The notes beneath the pieces are model-generated. The model saw nothing but the letters and a program-made list of their open reading frames with translations, did not search any database and was not told the origin of the DNA. Both the position numbers and the translations under genes were made by a program. A stretch of 64,000 nucleotides of DNA from Polyangiaceae bacterium (GTDB taxonomy: Bacteria > Myxococcota_A > Polyangia > Polyangiales > Polyangiaceae), in contig JABTUA010000002.1 of assembly GCA_015075635.1 (NCBI GenBank), positions 2,918,708-2,982,707 on the forward strand, in the 5' to 3' direction. Below are positions 30,118 through 38,609 of this stretch, piece after piece. Position 1 is the stretch's first letter; each line of letters begins with the position of its first letter.

Positions 30118-31003
30118 CGAGCAACCGGGGCGGAGTGTTGCCCTTGGTGTTCTGATAGTCGACGCCGTTGGTGCTGTTCGTGAAGATGCCGAAGCACGCG
30201 GGAGCCCCAGCGGAGATCGTGCTCGACGGGATCGTCCAGGTGATGGTCGCGCCGGACGCGACCGCGCCCAAATCGTTGGCGACCTTCGCGACCTTCGCAG
30301 GCACGGAGCTGAACAAGTCGGGCCGGGTGAACGGGCTCACGGTCCAGACCTCGCCGGTGTGATCGCTGGCGGCCCCAGTGCTCGTGCCAGCGCGGACCAC
30401 GAGCTCCACGTTGATGATGGACTTGCCGGCAAAGGCGCTGTCCAGATTGAACCGCAAGAATCCGGCGGAAGCCGGCGCCGGGCCGGCGTCCGAGGTGGCG
30501 AGCGCGTCGTTCGCGTTGTCCACCGACAAGAAGCCAGGGTTGCCGGCCTCACAGGCGTCGGGATCCGGGTTGGTGAGACTGACGCAGTCGGCGACGTTCG
30601 CGACGTAGGTGAGCGTGGTCGGGCCGGAGCCGCCGGTACCGCCACCGCCGGTCGCGCCGGTGCCGCCGGTACCCCCGGTGTTGCCAGAGCCGCCACCTCC
30701 GCTCGGTGCTCCTCCGCCGCCGCTCGGTGTGCCGCCGCCACCGCTGGCTCCGCCGCTCGGTGTGCCGCCGCCGCCGCTGGCTCCGCCGCTCGGTGTGCCG
30801 CCGCCACCGCTGGCTCCGCCGCTCGGCGCTCCGCCGCCGCCGCTCGCCCCGGCACCACCGCTGGCTCCGCTCCCGGCGACGCCTCCGGAGCCCGTGCTCG
30901 CGCCGCTGCCGAGCCGAGGATCGTACTCGTCCCAGTCGTGCGAGCAGGCCGGGCCGAGCGCGAGCGCAAGCACCAGCAGAGACCCCGAGCGTACCTTCGG
31001 CAT
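30104..31003 (-). CDS. Lipoprotein with Gly-rich tether and DNRLRE/CBM96-like domain
   Basis: The 299-residue protein has a signal peptide ending GPACS, a tether of about 110 residues made of GGASGGGGTPS-type repeats, and a C-terminal domain (FLRFNLDSAFAGKSIINVEL and a final PPRLLVTY) resembling the DNRLRE/CBM96 beta sandwich of secreted adhesion or carbohydrate-binding proteins. The ATG at 31003 lies 11 nt from a TAGACT box and is divergent from the kinase gene. The long flexible tether would project the domain from the cell surface. Confidence 0.8.
   Translation of the reverse strand: MPKVRSGSLLVLALALGPACSHDWDEYDPRLGSGASTGSGGVAGSGASGGAGASGGGGAPSGGASGGGGTPSGGASGGGGTPSGGASGGGGTPSGGGGAPSGGGGSGNTGGTGGTGATGGGGTGGSGPTTLTYVANVADCVSLTNPDPDACEAGNPGFLSVDNANDALATSDAGPAPASAGFLRFNLDSAFAGKSIINVELVVRAGTSTGAASDHTGEVWTVSPFTRPDLFSSVPAKVAKVANDLGAVASGATITWTIPSSTISAGAPACFGIFTNSTNGVDYQNTKGNTPPRLLVTYQ
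30722..30853. repeat. 33-bp in-frame tandem repeat (lipoprotein tether)
   Basis: Three near-identical 33-bp copies start at 30722, 30755 and 30788, followed by a diverged fourth from 30821. Each encodes 11 residues (GGASGGGGTPS) on the minus strand. The unit is a multiple of three, so copy-number change would alter tether length without breaking the frame. Confidence 0.9.
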
Positions 31004-31084
31004 GAGCAGGCCGGAGTCTAGCATTTCCGTCGAGCTGCCAGCGCAAGTGGGCAAGCCCAGGGACATTCGGCTACGATCCGCGCG

Positions 31085-32464
31085 ATGGCGCACATCGGTC
31101 GCTACGAGCTCGTTCGCCCGATCGCCCAGGGCGGAATGGCGACCGTGTATCTGGCGAAGGTGCGGGGCGAGGGCGGGTTCGAGCGCTTGGTCGCGCTCAA
31201 GGTGATGCACCCGCACATCTCCAACGAGCCCGACTTCGTGTCCATGTTCCTGGACGAGGCGCGGCTCGCGGCGCGCATCCGACACCCCAACGTCGTGCCC
31301 ACCCTGGCGGTGGAGCGCAACGAGGACGGCCTGTGCCTGGTGATGGAGTACATCGAGGGGCACGCGCTGCACTCCATCTTGCGCACGGCGCTCGGCGCCA
31401 AGAAGCACCTCTCGATCCCGGTCGCGCTGCGCATCGTGGTGGACCTGCTCGAGGGGCTGCACGCCGCCCACGAGCTCCGGGACGAGGAGGGGCATCATCT
31501 GGACCTGGTCCACCGCGACGTTTCTCCGCAGAACGTGCTGGTGGGCGCGGACGGTGTCTCCCGCATCACCGACTTCGGCGTGGCCCACGCGCGCGCGCGC
31601 CTCGCAACCACCCAGGGCTCGGGGCTCAAAGGCAAGGTCGCCTACCTGGCGCCGGAGCAGGTGATGACCACCGGCAAGGTGGATCGGCGCGCGGACGTGT
31701 TCGCCGCCGGCATCGTGCTCTGGGAGGCGCTGACCGGACGCCGGCTGTTCCGCGGCGAGACCGAAGGCCAGACCATCGCGCAGATCATGGCCGGCGCTCA
31801 GCGAGCGCCACGGGAGGTGCGCAGCGACGTCCCGCTCCAGATCTCCGACGTCTGCATGAAGGCACTGACCGCGGCGCGAGACGATCGCTTCCAGACCGCG
31901 GTGGATTTCGCGGACGCGCTGGAAGCGGCCGCCACCGCCGCCGGCGTACCGCTCGCGAAGCCGCGCGAGGTGGCGGCCGAGATCCTGTCGCTCGACGTGA
32001 AGGCGCCGCCCATCGACGCCGCCAAGCTCCACACCGGCCCGGCAAAGAGCGGATCTTCGTCGGGCATTTCCCGGGGTAGCGCGACGGGCGACGCGAGCGC
32101 GCTGGTGGCTTCGACCCCAGCGGCGGCTCGCACGAGCAAGGCTCGCTGGCTCGGCCTCGGCGCCGCCGGTGTGGTCGCGGTCGTCGCGCTGGGGCTCGTG
32201 CTCGGCGTGCGCTCGGGAGATGGGAAGTCCGCGGCCGTCCAGCCCACCCTGGCAGCGAGCACGGCGCCCAGCGTCGAGGCCGCGCCAGAGCCGACCCCGC
32301 CGGCGCCGGCCAAGCCGGAGCCGGAGCCCGAAGTCTCGGCCGCTCCCAGCCCGAGCGCCGCGCCGCCGGCCTCCGCCAGCGCGAAACCCGCGCAAAAGAC
32401 CCAGACCCCGAGCTCGCGCCCGACGCGTCCCTCCGCTCCGGGTTATCGTCCCGAAGGGTTGTGA
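31085..32464 (+). CDS. Membrane Ser/Thr protein kinase (Pkn type)
   Basis: The 459-residue protein has a full kinase domain: a glycine loop (AQGGMATVYLA), K39 in VALKV, catalytic D145 in HRDVSPQN, DFG at 163-165 and APEQV in the P+1 region. A Ser/Ala linker, one TM helix near residues 350-375 (GLGAAGVVAVVALGLVLGV) and a Pro/Ala/Glu-rich extracytoplasmic tail follow. It is probably a sensor kinase for envelope signals. A TACGAT box ends 7 nt before the ATG, with no Shine-Dalgarno. It heads a five-gene operon: the next start overlaps its stop (TGATG). Confidence 0.95.
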   Translation: MAHIGRYELVRPIAQGGMATVYLAKVRGEGGFERLVALKVMHPHISNEPDFVSMFLDEARLAARIRHPNVVPTLAVERNEDGLCLVMEYIEGHALHSILRTALGAKKHLSIPVALRIVVDLLEGLHAAHELRDEEGHHLDLVHRDVSPQNVLVGADGVSRITDFGVAHARARLATTQGSGLKGKVAYLAPEQVMTTGKVDRRADVFAAGIVLWEALTGRRLFRGETEGQTIAQIMAGAQRAPREVRSDVPLQISDVCMKALTAARDDRFQTAVDFADALEAAATAAGVPLAKPREVAAEILSLDVKAPPIDAAKLHTGPAKSGSSSGISRGSATGDASALVASTPAAARTSKARWLGLGAAGVVAVVALGLVLGVRSGDGKSAAVQPTLAASTAPSVEAAPEPTPPAPAKPEPEPEVSAAPSPSAAPPASASAKPAQKTQTPSSRPTRPSAPGYRPEGL

Positions 32465-33435
32465 TGCGCTTCGTCTCGTTCCTGTCCTTACTGCTTTGTC
32501 TGATCTTCGCGGCGCCGCCGTGCCTGGGTGACGCCAAGCTGGCGCTCGAAAAGTTCAAGCAAGCTCAGAAGGCCTACGACGCCAAGGACTACGCGCAGGC
32601 GCTGGAGCTCGCCCGCGCCGCGCTGGAGGGCACCGGCAGCCCGAACGCTCGGCTCTACGTGGCGCGCGCGCTGCGCGAGCTGGGGCAGCTGCCGGAGGCT
32701 CACGGCGAGCTCGAGCGGACGCTCCGAGACGCCCGCGACGCCGCCAAGACGGACGCGAAGTACGAGCCGACCCGCGACGCGGCAGCGGCCGAGCTCGCCC
32801 TCTTGGATCAGCGCGTGGGCAAGGTCATCGTCGCGCTCGTGGACCCGCCGCCCGGCGCGAAGGTCGAGCTCAACGGCAAGGCGCTCGACGCGACGCAGAT
32901 CGGACAACCCGTAGCCGTCGCTCCCGGCGACGTGCTGGCCCGCGCCCACGGCGACGGCGCGGTGGCGGTCGAGAAGCAGATCCAGATCGCCGCCGGCGCG
33001 ACCCAGACCATCACGCTCGTGTTCAAGGAGGCGGCGCCCGCCGCGGTCGCTCCCGTGGCGCCGGAGCCCTCGCGCGACCGCGGCCCTCCCGCCAAGCAGG
33101 GCGGCAGCCTGCGAACCGTGGGCTACGTCCTCGCCGGCGTGGGCGTCGCCGGCATCGCCGTCTTCGCGGTCACGGGCTCGATGGCGAGCTCGAAATACGG
33201 CGAGCTGGAGGACGCCTGCGGCAGCACGCGCTGCACGGATCCGAAATACGCCGACACGGTGGACAGCGGAAAGCGCCTGGAGACCATCGCGAACGTCGGG
33301 CTGATCGCCGGCGGCGTCGGGCTCCTCGGTGGGGGCGCATTGATCTTGTTCGGGGGCCCGAAGGAGCAGAAGTCGAGCGCCGGGCTCCGCGGCACGCCGG
33401 GCGGGATGTCATTCGAGTACGTGCGGCGTTTCTAA
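32464..33435 (+). CDS. Periplasmic TPR/PEGA-like membrane protein
   Basis: The 323-residue protein has a signal peptide (LLLCLIFAAPPCLG), TPR-like helices at about 25-115 (KFKQAQKAYDAKDYAQALELA, ARLYVARALRELGQ), a PEGA-like strand region (GKVIVALVDPPPGAKVELNG), and one or two TM segments near 220-240 and 275-300 flanking a Cys-containing loop. This arrangement is common downstream of Pkn-type kinases in myxobacteria and suggests a partner of the upstream kinase. The ATG overlaps the kinase stop by one base. Confidence 0.85.
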   Translation: MRFVSFLSLLLCLIFAAPPCLGDAKLALEKFKQAQKAYDAKDYAQALELARAALEGTGSPNARLYVARALRELGQLPEAHGELERTLRDARDAAKTDAKYEPTRDAAAAELALLDQRVGKVIVALVDPPPGAKVELNGKALDATQIGQPVAVAPGDVLARAHGDGAVAVEKQIQIAAGATQTITLVFKEAAPAAVAPVAPEPSRDRGPPAKQGGSLRTVGYVLAGVGVAGIAVFAVTGSMASSKYGELEDACGSTRCTDPKYADTVDSGKRLETIANVGLIAGGVGLLGGGALILFGGPKEQKSSAGLRGTPGGMSFEYVRRF

Positions 33436-33450
33436 TGTAGGGCTCGCGAC

Positions 33451-34452
33451 ATGACGGGGAGCTGGGGGCGCCGGGCGGTCACGATTCCGGCGGTGACCCT
33501 CGCCTTCCTCCTGGCGACCACCCTCCTGCCCCTGCTTTTCCTGGGCGCGTCGCTGATCGATCTGACGCGCTGGCTCCGCCGACGGGTGCCCTGGGTCAGC
33601 CTCCGCATCCTCGCGTTTCTCTGGTTCTACCTGGCCGCGCAGCTGCTCGGGCTGACGGCGCTAGCCTGGGTCTGGCTGCGCACGCGCTCCGCCGGCAGAG
33701 AGCGCTTGATCGCCGCGACCTTCGCGGTACAGGAGGCCTGGGCGAGCGCGCTCTTCCGCGCGGTGTCAGCGCTCTTCGGTCTCGACTTCGAGCTCGAGGG
33801 CGACGAAGAGCTCGAGCCCGGCCCGTACCTGGTCTTCATCCGACACGCCAGCGTCATCGACACGCTGCTGCCCACGGTGTTCGTGACCGCCAAGCACGGC
33901 ATCCGCTTGCGTTTCGTGCTCAAGCGCGAGCTCCTGATCGACCCTTGCCTCGACGTGGCGGGGCAACGTTTGCCCAACTACTTCGTGCAACGCACCGGCG
34001 ATGACGCGAGCGACGTCCGCGGAGTGGCGGCGCTGGCTTCGGGCCTGGGACCGAACGAAGGCGTGTTGATCTACCCCGAAGGCACGCGCTTCGGCCCGAA
34101 CAAGCACCGTCGCGCGCTCGCCAAGCTGGAGACCGAAGCGCCGGAGGTGTTCGCGCTGGCCAAGTCGCTGACCCACGTCCTCCCACCCCGGCTCGGGGGC
34201 GCGCTCGCGCTCTTGGACGCCGCCCCAGAGGTCGACGCAGTGTTCTTCGCACACACCGGCTTGGACGGTTTCGCGAGTGTCCGCGACATCTTCCGTCACG
34301 CGCTCGGGCGGCGGCGCGTCTCGATCAAGCTCTGGCGCGTCCCGCGCAGCCAGATCCCGCTGGCGCGAGCCGATCGGGTACGCTGGCTGTACGGCGAGTG
34401 GCAGAAGCTGAACGACTGGATCGCGGCGCGCGTGAGGAGTGCAGGTGCATGA
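33451..34452 (+). CDS. 1-acyl-glycerol-3-phosphate acyltransferase-like (PlsC family)
   Basis: The 333-residue membrane protein has two N-terminal hydrophobic segments (about 12-35 and 52-78), the catalytic HX4D motif (H132 to D137, RHASVIDTLL) and the substrate motif YPEGTRF near residue 210. PlsC-family enzymes acylate lysophosphatidic acid or related lipids. The motif set is intact, so it is likely active, though the acceptor is uncertain. It lies 15 bp after the TPR gene and its stop overlaps the next gene as ATGA. Confidence 0.9.
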   Translation: MTGSWGRRAVTIPAVTLAFLLATTLLPLLFLGASLIDLTRWLRRRVPWVSLRILAFLWFYLAAQLLGLTALAWVWLRTRSAGRERLIAATFAVQEAWASALFRAVSALFGLDFELEGDEELEPGPYLVFIRHASVIDTLLPTVFVTAKHGIRLRFVLKRELLIDPCLDVAGQRLPNYFVQRTGDDASDVRGVAALASGLGPNEGVLIYPEGTRFGPNKHRRALAKLETEAPEVFALAKSLTHVLPPRLGGALALLDAAPEVDAVFFAHTGLDGFASVRDIFRHALGRRRVSIKLWRVPRSQIPLARADRVRWLYGEWQKLNDWIAARVRSAGA

Positions 34453-35585
34453 GCACCCTGCGTGCCCTGCTCAGCGCCCTCCTGGTCTGCTCGTGCGCCG
34501 ACGACGCGTGGAGAGTCGAAGTCCGCGGGAGCGGCGGCAGCGCGGGCACCTCCGGCGGCGGCAGCGCGGGCACCTCCGGCGGCGGCAGCGCGGGCACCTC
34601 CGGCGGCGGCAGCGCGGGCACCTCCGGCGGCGGCAGCGCGGGGGCCAGCGGCGCTCCGCTGACCTGTCCGGACCGCAAGGTGTCCACCTTGGCCGGGAGC
34701 AGCGCCGGCTTCAAGGAAGGCTCCGCTGGGCCGAACGGCATCGCCCTCCTCGACGGCGTCCACGGTCTGGCGGCGTTCTCGACCGTCTCGGCCTTCGTCG
34801 CCGACACGAACAACCAGCGCATCCGCAACCTGCTGTTCGACGGCGGGGACTGCGAGGTCTGGGCAGGCAGCGGCGTCTCGGGCTTCTCGGACGGCGCAGC
34901 GGAGACAGCCCAGCTCGCCGCGCCCGAAGGCGTCGCGGTGAGCGCTGCCGGCGTGGTTCATTTCGCCGACACGCAGAACCATGCCATTCGGCGCGTCGTG
35001 AACGGCTCGGTCGAGACCCTGGCCGGCGACGGCAGCTCCGGCTTCATGGATGAACCCGATCCCCGCTTCAATCAACCGACCGGGCTGGCGGTGGACGGGA
35101 GCGGTGTGGTGTTCGTGGCGGACCGTGGCAACCACGCTATCCGCAAGCTGACCCCGAACGGGCTCGTGATTACGCTCGCCGGCGACGGGAGCCCGAGCAT
35201 GGCGGACGGAGCCGGCGCGAGCGCTCGCTTCGACGCACCCTGGGCCATTGCGGTCGATCCGAGCGGCGTGCTCTGGATCAGCGACACCGGCAACGACCGC
35301 GTCCGTCGCCTCGACACGAGCGGGAACGTCAGCACGTTCGCCGGTGGTGACGGCACCCTGAAGGCACCCATGGGCATCGCAGTGGACGACTTCGGCAATG
35401 TCTACGTCGCCGACTCGGGTCACCAGCGCGTGTTGCGTTTCGCGCCGAGCGGGTCCCCTGAGACGCTCGCCGGCGCGGATGCCGCGTTCTCCGCGCTCAC
35501 TGGCCTCGCGCTGGCGAAGGCCTACGCGGGCGGGGGGCTCCTGGTCGGGGATGGGCACCGCGTGCGATTGGTGCACTGCCCATGA
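34449..35585 (+). CDS. NHL-repeat lipoprotein with repeat-encoded tether
   Basis: The 378-residue protein has a lipoprotein signal (LLVCSC), a tether of four perfect SAGTSGGG units, and about five or six NHL blades (NGIALLDGVHGL, GVAVSAAGVVHFADTQNHAIR, GLAVDGSGVVFVADRGNHAIR, AIAVDPSGVLWISDTGNDRVR, GIAVDDFGNVYVADSGHQRV). NHL propellers bind proteins, RNA or ligands; here it is extracytoplasmic. The ATG overlaps the acyltransferase stop (ATGA) and its stop overlaps the cyclophilin start (ATGA), so it is firmly within the kinase operon. Confidence 0.92.
   Translation: MSTLRALLSALLVCSCADDAWRVEVRGSGGSAGTSGGGSAGTSGGGSAGTSGGGSAGTSGGGSAGASGAPLTCPDRKVSTLAGSSAGFKEGSAGPNGIALLDGVHGLAAFSTVSAFVADTNNQRIRNLLFDGGDCEVWAGSGVSGFSDGAAETAQLAAPEGVAVSAAGVVHFADTQNHAIRRVVNGSVETLAGDGSSGFMDEPDPRFNQPTGLAVDGSGVVFVADRGNHAIRKLTPNGLVITLAGDGSPSMADGAGASARFDAPWAIAVDPSGVLWISDTGNDRVRRLDTSGNVSTFAGGDGTLKAPMGIAVDDFGNVYVADSGHQRVLRFAPSGSPETLAGADAAFSALTGLALAKAYAGGGLLVGDGHRVRLVHCP
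34536..34655. repeat. 24-bp in-frame tandem repeat (lipoprotein tether)
   Basis: Four perfect 24-bp copies start at 34536, 34560, 34584 and 34608, with a diverged fifth from 34632. Each encodes eight residues of the Ser/Gly tether. Perfect identity between copies suggests recent expansion by slippage. Confidence 0.95.
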
Positions 35586-36358
35586 AGCGCGCGTTCGCCG
35601 TCGTGCTCGCGAGCGCGTGCGCCACGCCAGCCCCCGCACCTCCCCCGCGCACGGTGCTCGTCGCGACTCCCGCGGAGCCGGCCGAGACCGCCCCCGAGCC
35701 TCGCGCTGCGAGCTGCACGCCGGCCGTCCGCGAGCCAAGGCCGATCCGTCCCCCGAGGGAGGTGGCCCCCAGCCCGGACGACCCGCTCGGCGGGCGCTTC
35801 GAGCTGGCCGACGCGATCCGCGAGCTCAGCGGCGGCTGGCCGCTCGTGGCGACGCTCGAGACCTCCGAGGGCGACCTCGAGTGCACGCTGTGGGACCAGG
35901 TGGCGCCGCGCACGGTCGCGAGCTTCGTCGGTCTGGCGCGCGGCCTGCGCCCGTGGCGCGAGCCGAAGAGCGGTGCTTGGCGCGCGCGCCCGGCCTACGA
36001 CGGCTCGAGCTTCCACCGCGTGATCCCCGGCTTCATGATCCAGGGCGGCGATCCGCTCGGGACCGGCAGCGGCGAGCCGGGCTTCCTCTTGCCGGACGAG
36101 ATCGACGAGTCCGTCCACAGCGATCGCCGCGGTCTGCTCTTCATGGCGAACCGCGGCCCCGACACCAACGGGATGCAGTTCTTCGTCCTCGACGCCCCGG
36201 CGCCACACATCGACGGCCGCTACACGGCCTTCGGCGAGTGCGAGCCGGGCGACGTGATCTCCGGCATCGCCCGCGTGCCCACCGGCGCAGGAGACCGGCC
36301 GGTCACGCCGGTGAGCATCGAGCGCGTGCGGATCGCGTTCAAAGAGCCGTGCCGCTGA
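35582..36358 (+). CDS. Secreted cyclophilin-type peptidyl-prolyl isomerase
   Basis: The 258-residue protein has a short signal with LASAC, a Pro/Ala-rich linker, and a cyclophilin domain from about residue 90: FHRVIPGFMIQGGDP, LLFMANRGPDTNGMQFFVLDAPAPHIDGRYTAFG (split here by conserved residues), with catalytic Arg in FHRV and substrate-pocket Phe, Gln and Met. It would help fold envelope proteins, perhaps those of the same operon. The ATG overlaps the NHL lipoprotein stop (ATGA). One base separates its stop from that of the convergent small gene. Confidence 0.92.
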   Translation: MKRAFAVVLASACATPAPAPPPRTVLVATPAEPAETAPEPRAASCTPAVREPRPIRPPREVAPSPDDPLGGRFELADAIRELSGGWPLVATLETSEGDLECTLWDQVAPRTVASFVGLARGLRPWREPKSGAWRARPAYDGSSFHRVIPGFMIQGGDPLGTGSGEPGFLLPDEIDESVHSDRRGLLFMANRGPDTNGMQFFVLDAPAPHIDGRYTAFGECEPGDVISGIARVPTGAGDRPVTPVSIERVRIAFKEPCR

Positions 36359-36359
36359 C

Positions 36360-36674
36360 TCAGGATCGAGGCAGGTCTTCGAGCTTCGTCGCCGGGTTCA
36401 GGTACTTCGAGAGCTTCGCGCTCAAGTAGTCCTTGGCCTTGCCGCGCCAGAGCATGCCCGGGTCCTTGCCCTCGAAGCGCACGCGCTTGTCTTCCACGGT
36501 GACGCTACCCTCGATGGAGACCACCAGGTACTTGCCGGCGATCTTGGCCTGGTCGTCGCTGCTCCAGGTCACGGCGATGCCGTGTTTGTTCGAGAGGTAC
36601 TCGCCCAGCGCGCGGATGCGCGCCCGCGCGTCGTCGATGGGCAGAGAGTGGGCGTGATCGATGCCGAAGCTCAT
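36360..36674 (-). CDS. Polyhydroxyalkanoic acid system family protein
   Basis: The 104-residue protein matches the PHA_gran_rgn family, short proteins found near polyhydroxyalkanoate granule genes, with the typical DHAHSLPIDDARARI start and a beta region with GKYLVVSIEGSVTVED. Activity is unknown. No PHA synthase lies in the window. A TAGTCT box ends 8 nt before the ATG and no Shine-Dalgarno is present, so the mRNA is probably leaderless. Confidence 0.8.
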   Translation of the reverse strand: MSFGIDHAHSLPIDDARARIRALGEYLSNKHGIAVTWSSDDQAKIAGKYLVVSIEGSVTVEDKRVRFEGKDPGMLWRGKAKDYLSAKLSKYLNPATKLEDLPRS

Positions 36675-36783
36675 GGCGGCGAAGACTAGAACATTTCCCG
36701 GCTGAAGGCCCCACCCCTGACCTGGGCCTTGCGCGCTGGAGATCGGGCCTTACTTTGCGCCAATCTGCCCTTCGGAGCGCGCC

Positions 36784-37089
36784 ATGCCACAGAGAGCCAC
36801 CGACCTCGCTACCACGATGCGGTTCTTCCTCAATCCCAAGGCCGGGTTCATCGCGAAGTCGTTCATGCTGCTGGCGGTGCTCTACGTGATCATGCCGCTC
36901 GACTTCGTGCCGGACGTGGCCGTCGTCGTCGGCTGGATCGACGACCTGATCGCCCTGCTCGGCGCCGGAACGGGTCTGCTCCTGGCGCTCAGGCGCTACC
37001 AGCGGAAGCAGGGCGCGGAGCTCGAGGCGCGCCAGCCGGCTTACGTCGCGCCGAACGTCGTCGAGACGCAGGGCACCGAGGTCCGCTGA
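36784..37089 (+). CDS. DUF1232 (YkvA) membrane protein
   Basis: The 101-residue protein has the DUF1232 core VLYVIMPLDFVPDVAVVVGWIDD (conserved P-D-P-D-D pattern) and two hydrophobic segments at about 26-48 and 54-70. The family is of unknown function. A GGAG element lies about 6-10 nt before the ATG. A Gln/Arg-rich cytoplasmic tail follows the second helix. Confidence 0.9.
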   Translation: MPQRATDLATTMRFFLNPKAGFIAKSFMLLAVLYVIMPLDFVPDVAVVVGWIDDLIALLGAGTGLLLALRRYQRKQGAELEARQPAYVAPNVVETQGTEVR

Positions 37090-37095
37090 CCCGAG

Positions 37096-37860
37096 CTAGA
37101 AGTATTGGTCGAACGCCGCGTCGAAGGCCGCCTGGTCGTCCCCCGGCTGCGTGTGAGCGTACAGGAACCACAGGAGCCGCCGATCGAGCGCGCTGAGCTC
37201 GGTGGCGTCTCCGCCATCGGCGCCGTTCGCGTAGAAGATGCTGTCGGGGAAGATGTCGGAGTCCGTGGCCAGGCCCAGGGACTGGGTCAGCTCTTCGAAG
37301 GTGAAGTGCCGCAGCTGGTCGCCCGACAGCTTGTCGGTAGCGAGGAGCACGAAGGTCTTGGTCAGCGCCTGGTCTGCGTCCCAGAACATGTAGAAGTAGC
37401 CCCAGTTTCCCGGGACGACGGGGAAGCCGTGCTGCTGGCCGATGGCAGTGAAGTCGGCGAGGGGCGTGAAGTAGACGCGGATGTCGGCGCTGTCGTCGCC
37501 GTCGGCGACCACCTGGATGGGCGTCGGTCCGAGGTCCTGATTCAGGATCGGGACGAGCTCGTTCAGGTGGACTCGGTCCGCCGCCGATCCTGTCACCACC
37601 GACAGCGAGGGCGAGTCGGCCCAACGCGCGACCTGCTTCGAGCCGCCGCCGTACTCCGTCCCGAGCGCGACCTCGCGCGCCCACTGCTTGACCAACGCGG
37701 CGTTCGGCGCGCCCGCCAGGCCGCCGGTTCCTGCCAGGCCGCCGGAGCCTGCGCCGCCCAGGGCACCCGACCCGCCGCTGCCGCCCGCGCCCGAGTCGAG
37801 CTCGCCGCAGCCGAGCTGCGGGACGAGGAGCGCTAGGGCCAGGACGAAGATCGAACGCAC
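37096..37860 (-). CDS. DUF2927-like lipoprotein
   Basis: The 254-residue protein has a signal peptide ending QLGCG, a Gly/Ser/Ala tether (GAGGSGGSGALGGAGSGG), then a domain resembling DUF2927, a secreted, possibly metzincin-derived family: VARWADSPSLSVVTG, an ADIRVYF strand, and EELTQSLGLATDSDIFPDS. The usual metalloprotease HExxH is not present, as in DUF2927. The GTG start at 37860 lies 4 bp after the preceding small gene, making this the last gene of a leftward trio. Confidence 0.7.
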   Translation of the reverse strand: MRSIFVLALALLVPQLGCGELDSGAGGSGGSGALGGAGSGGLAGTGGLAGAPNAALVKQWAREVALGTEYGGGSKQVARWADSPSLSVVTGSAADRVHLNELVPILNQDLGPTPIQVVADGDDSADIRVYFTPLADFTAIGQQHGFPVVPGNWGYFYMFWDADQALTKTFVLLATDKLSGDQLRHFTFEELTQSLGLATDSDIFPDSIFYANGADGGDATELSALDRRLLWFLYAHTQPGDDQAAFDAAFDQYF

Positions 37861-37864
37861 GGCC

Positions 37865-38071
37865 TCATTCTGGAGCTTTTCGCGGACGCTCGTCCAGGAC
37901 CACGGCGCGTTTGGCCTTCCACTTCTTGTACAGGCCGGCCCCCAGGAGCGCGGGCGTGGCCACGACGCAGATCGGGCAAGTCGCTCCGAGCAAGACGGCG
38001 CCCGCGACGCCGATGGCACCGACACCGAGCCCCGTCGCGATCAGCTCGTTCCCGTCGTCTTTCGGCTTCAA
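37865..38071 (-). CDS. Small two-helix membrane protein with CPxC
   Basis: The 68-residue protein starts with TTG overlapping the stop of the upstream TPR lipoprotein gene (TTGA). It has a charged start (LKPKDDGNE), a hydrophobic hairpin of two segments (ATGLGVGAIGVAGAVLLG and VVATPALLGAGLY) with TCPIC at the turn, and a basic tail. The two cysteines at the bend could bind metal or form a disulfide. It is too short and plain for a family call. Coupled translation supports it being real. Confidence 0.6.
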   Translation of the reverse strand: MKPKDDGNELIATGLGVGAIGVAGAVLLGATCPICVVATPALLGAGLYKKWKAKRAVVLDERPRKAPE

Positions 38072-38544
38072 GGCGCGTCTCCTCGGGGGTTGGAGCCGGC
38101 CCTGCGCGGATGGATTCCGCAGCCCGGCGGCGGGCGCCGTGACTCGGCGCAGGCCCGAGCCAGGCGCTCGGAGGTCGCGCCGACCCAGCCGCCGTGGCTC
38201 GCTCGGTGCGGGGAAAGCACCTCGAGCGCTCGCGCGTAGCTCTGGGCGGCGTGCTCGGGCTGGCCGTTCTGGAAGCGGAGATCGCCGAGCTGCACGAACG
38301 AGTAGGCGACCTCGGGGCAGTCGTAGCCGCAGTCCGCCAGCCGCACCACCAGAGCGCGGGTCGCGAAGTGCAGCGCCGCCTGCCGTTCGCCCAGGCGATC
38401 CAGCTCCACGGCTCGGTGCTCGTAGCCCTCGGCGCGCGTGCGCGCGGGCTCGGCCACTCGCGGTGGCGCGGCCGAGCAGGCCGAGAGCCCTGCAGCGATC
38501 GAAAGAACCGGAGCGAGTCTCACCAGCGTCGTCGAGAGTGCCAC
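38068..38544 (-). CDS. TPR-type lipoprotein
   Basis: The 158-residue protein has a signal peptide with lipobox LSACS and about two TPR motifs (EHRAVELDRLGERQAALHFA, SFVQLGDLRFQNGQPEHAAQ). Four further cysteines (CGYDC, ACAE, GCG) may form disulfides. It is the first gene of a three-gene leftward set with the small CPxC membrane protein and the DUF2927-like lipoprotein. It is probably a periplasmic scaffold; no specific function is recognised. Confidence 0.75.
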   Translation of the reverse strand: MALSTTLVRLAPVLSIAAGLSACSAAPPRVAEPARTRAEGYEHRAVELDRLGERQAALHFATRALVVRLADCGYDCPEVAYSFVQLGDLRFQNGQPEHAAQSYARALEVLSPHRASHGGWVGATSERLARACAESRRPPPGCGIHPRRAGSNPRGDAP

Positions 38545-38609
38545 CCACGAGATCGGGCGGCGAGGAATTCGTTCGCGGACTCCGAGTCGCAGCGCTAGAG
38601 ATCCTTCGC

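Noticed and set aside
30609-31205. A Pro-rich frame on the plus strand opposite a Gly-rich tether
   Set aside because: It is the complement of Gly/Ser repeats and extends into the kinase gene out of frame; no start signal of its own.
34536-34655. Tandem repeats as a CRISPR array
   Set aside because: The copies abut with no spacers, keep the reading frame and lie inside a lipoprotein gene. The same holds for 30722-30853 and 55195-55500.
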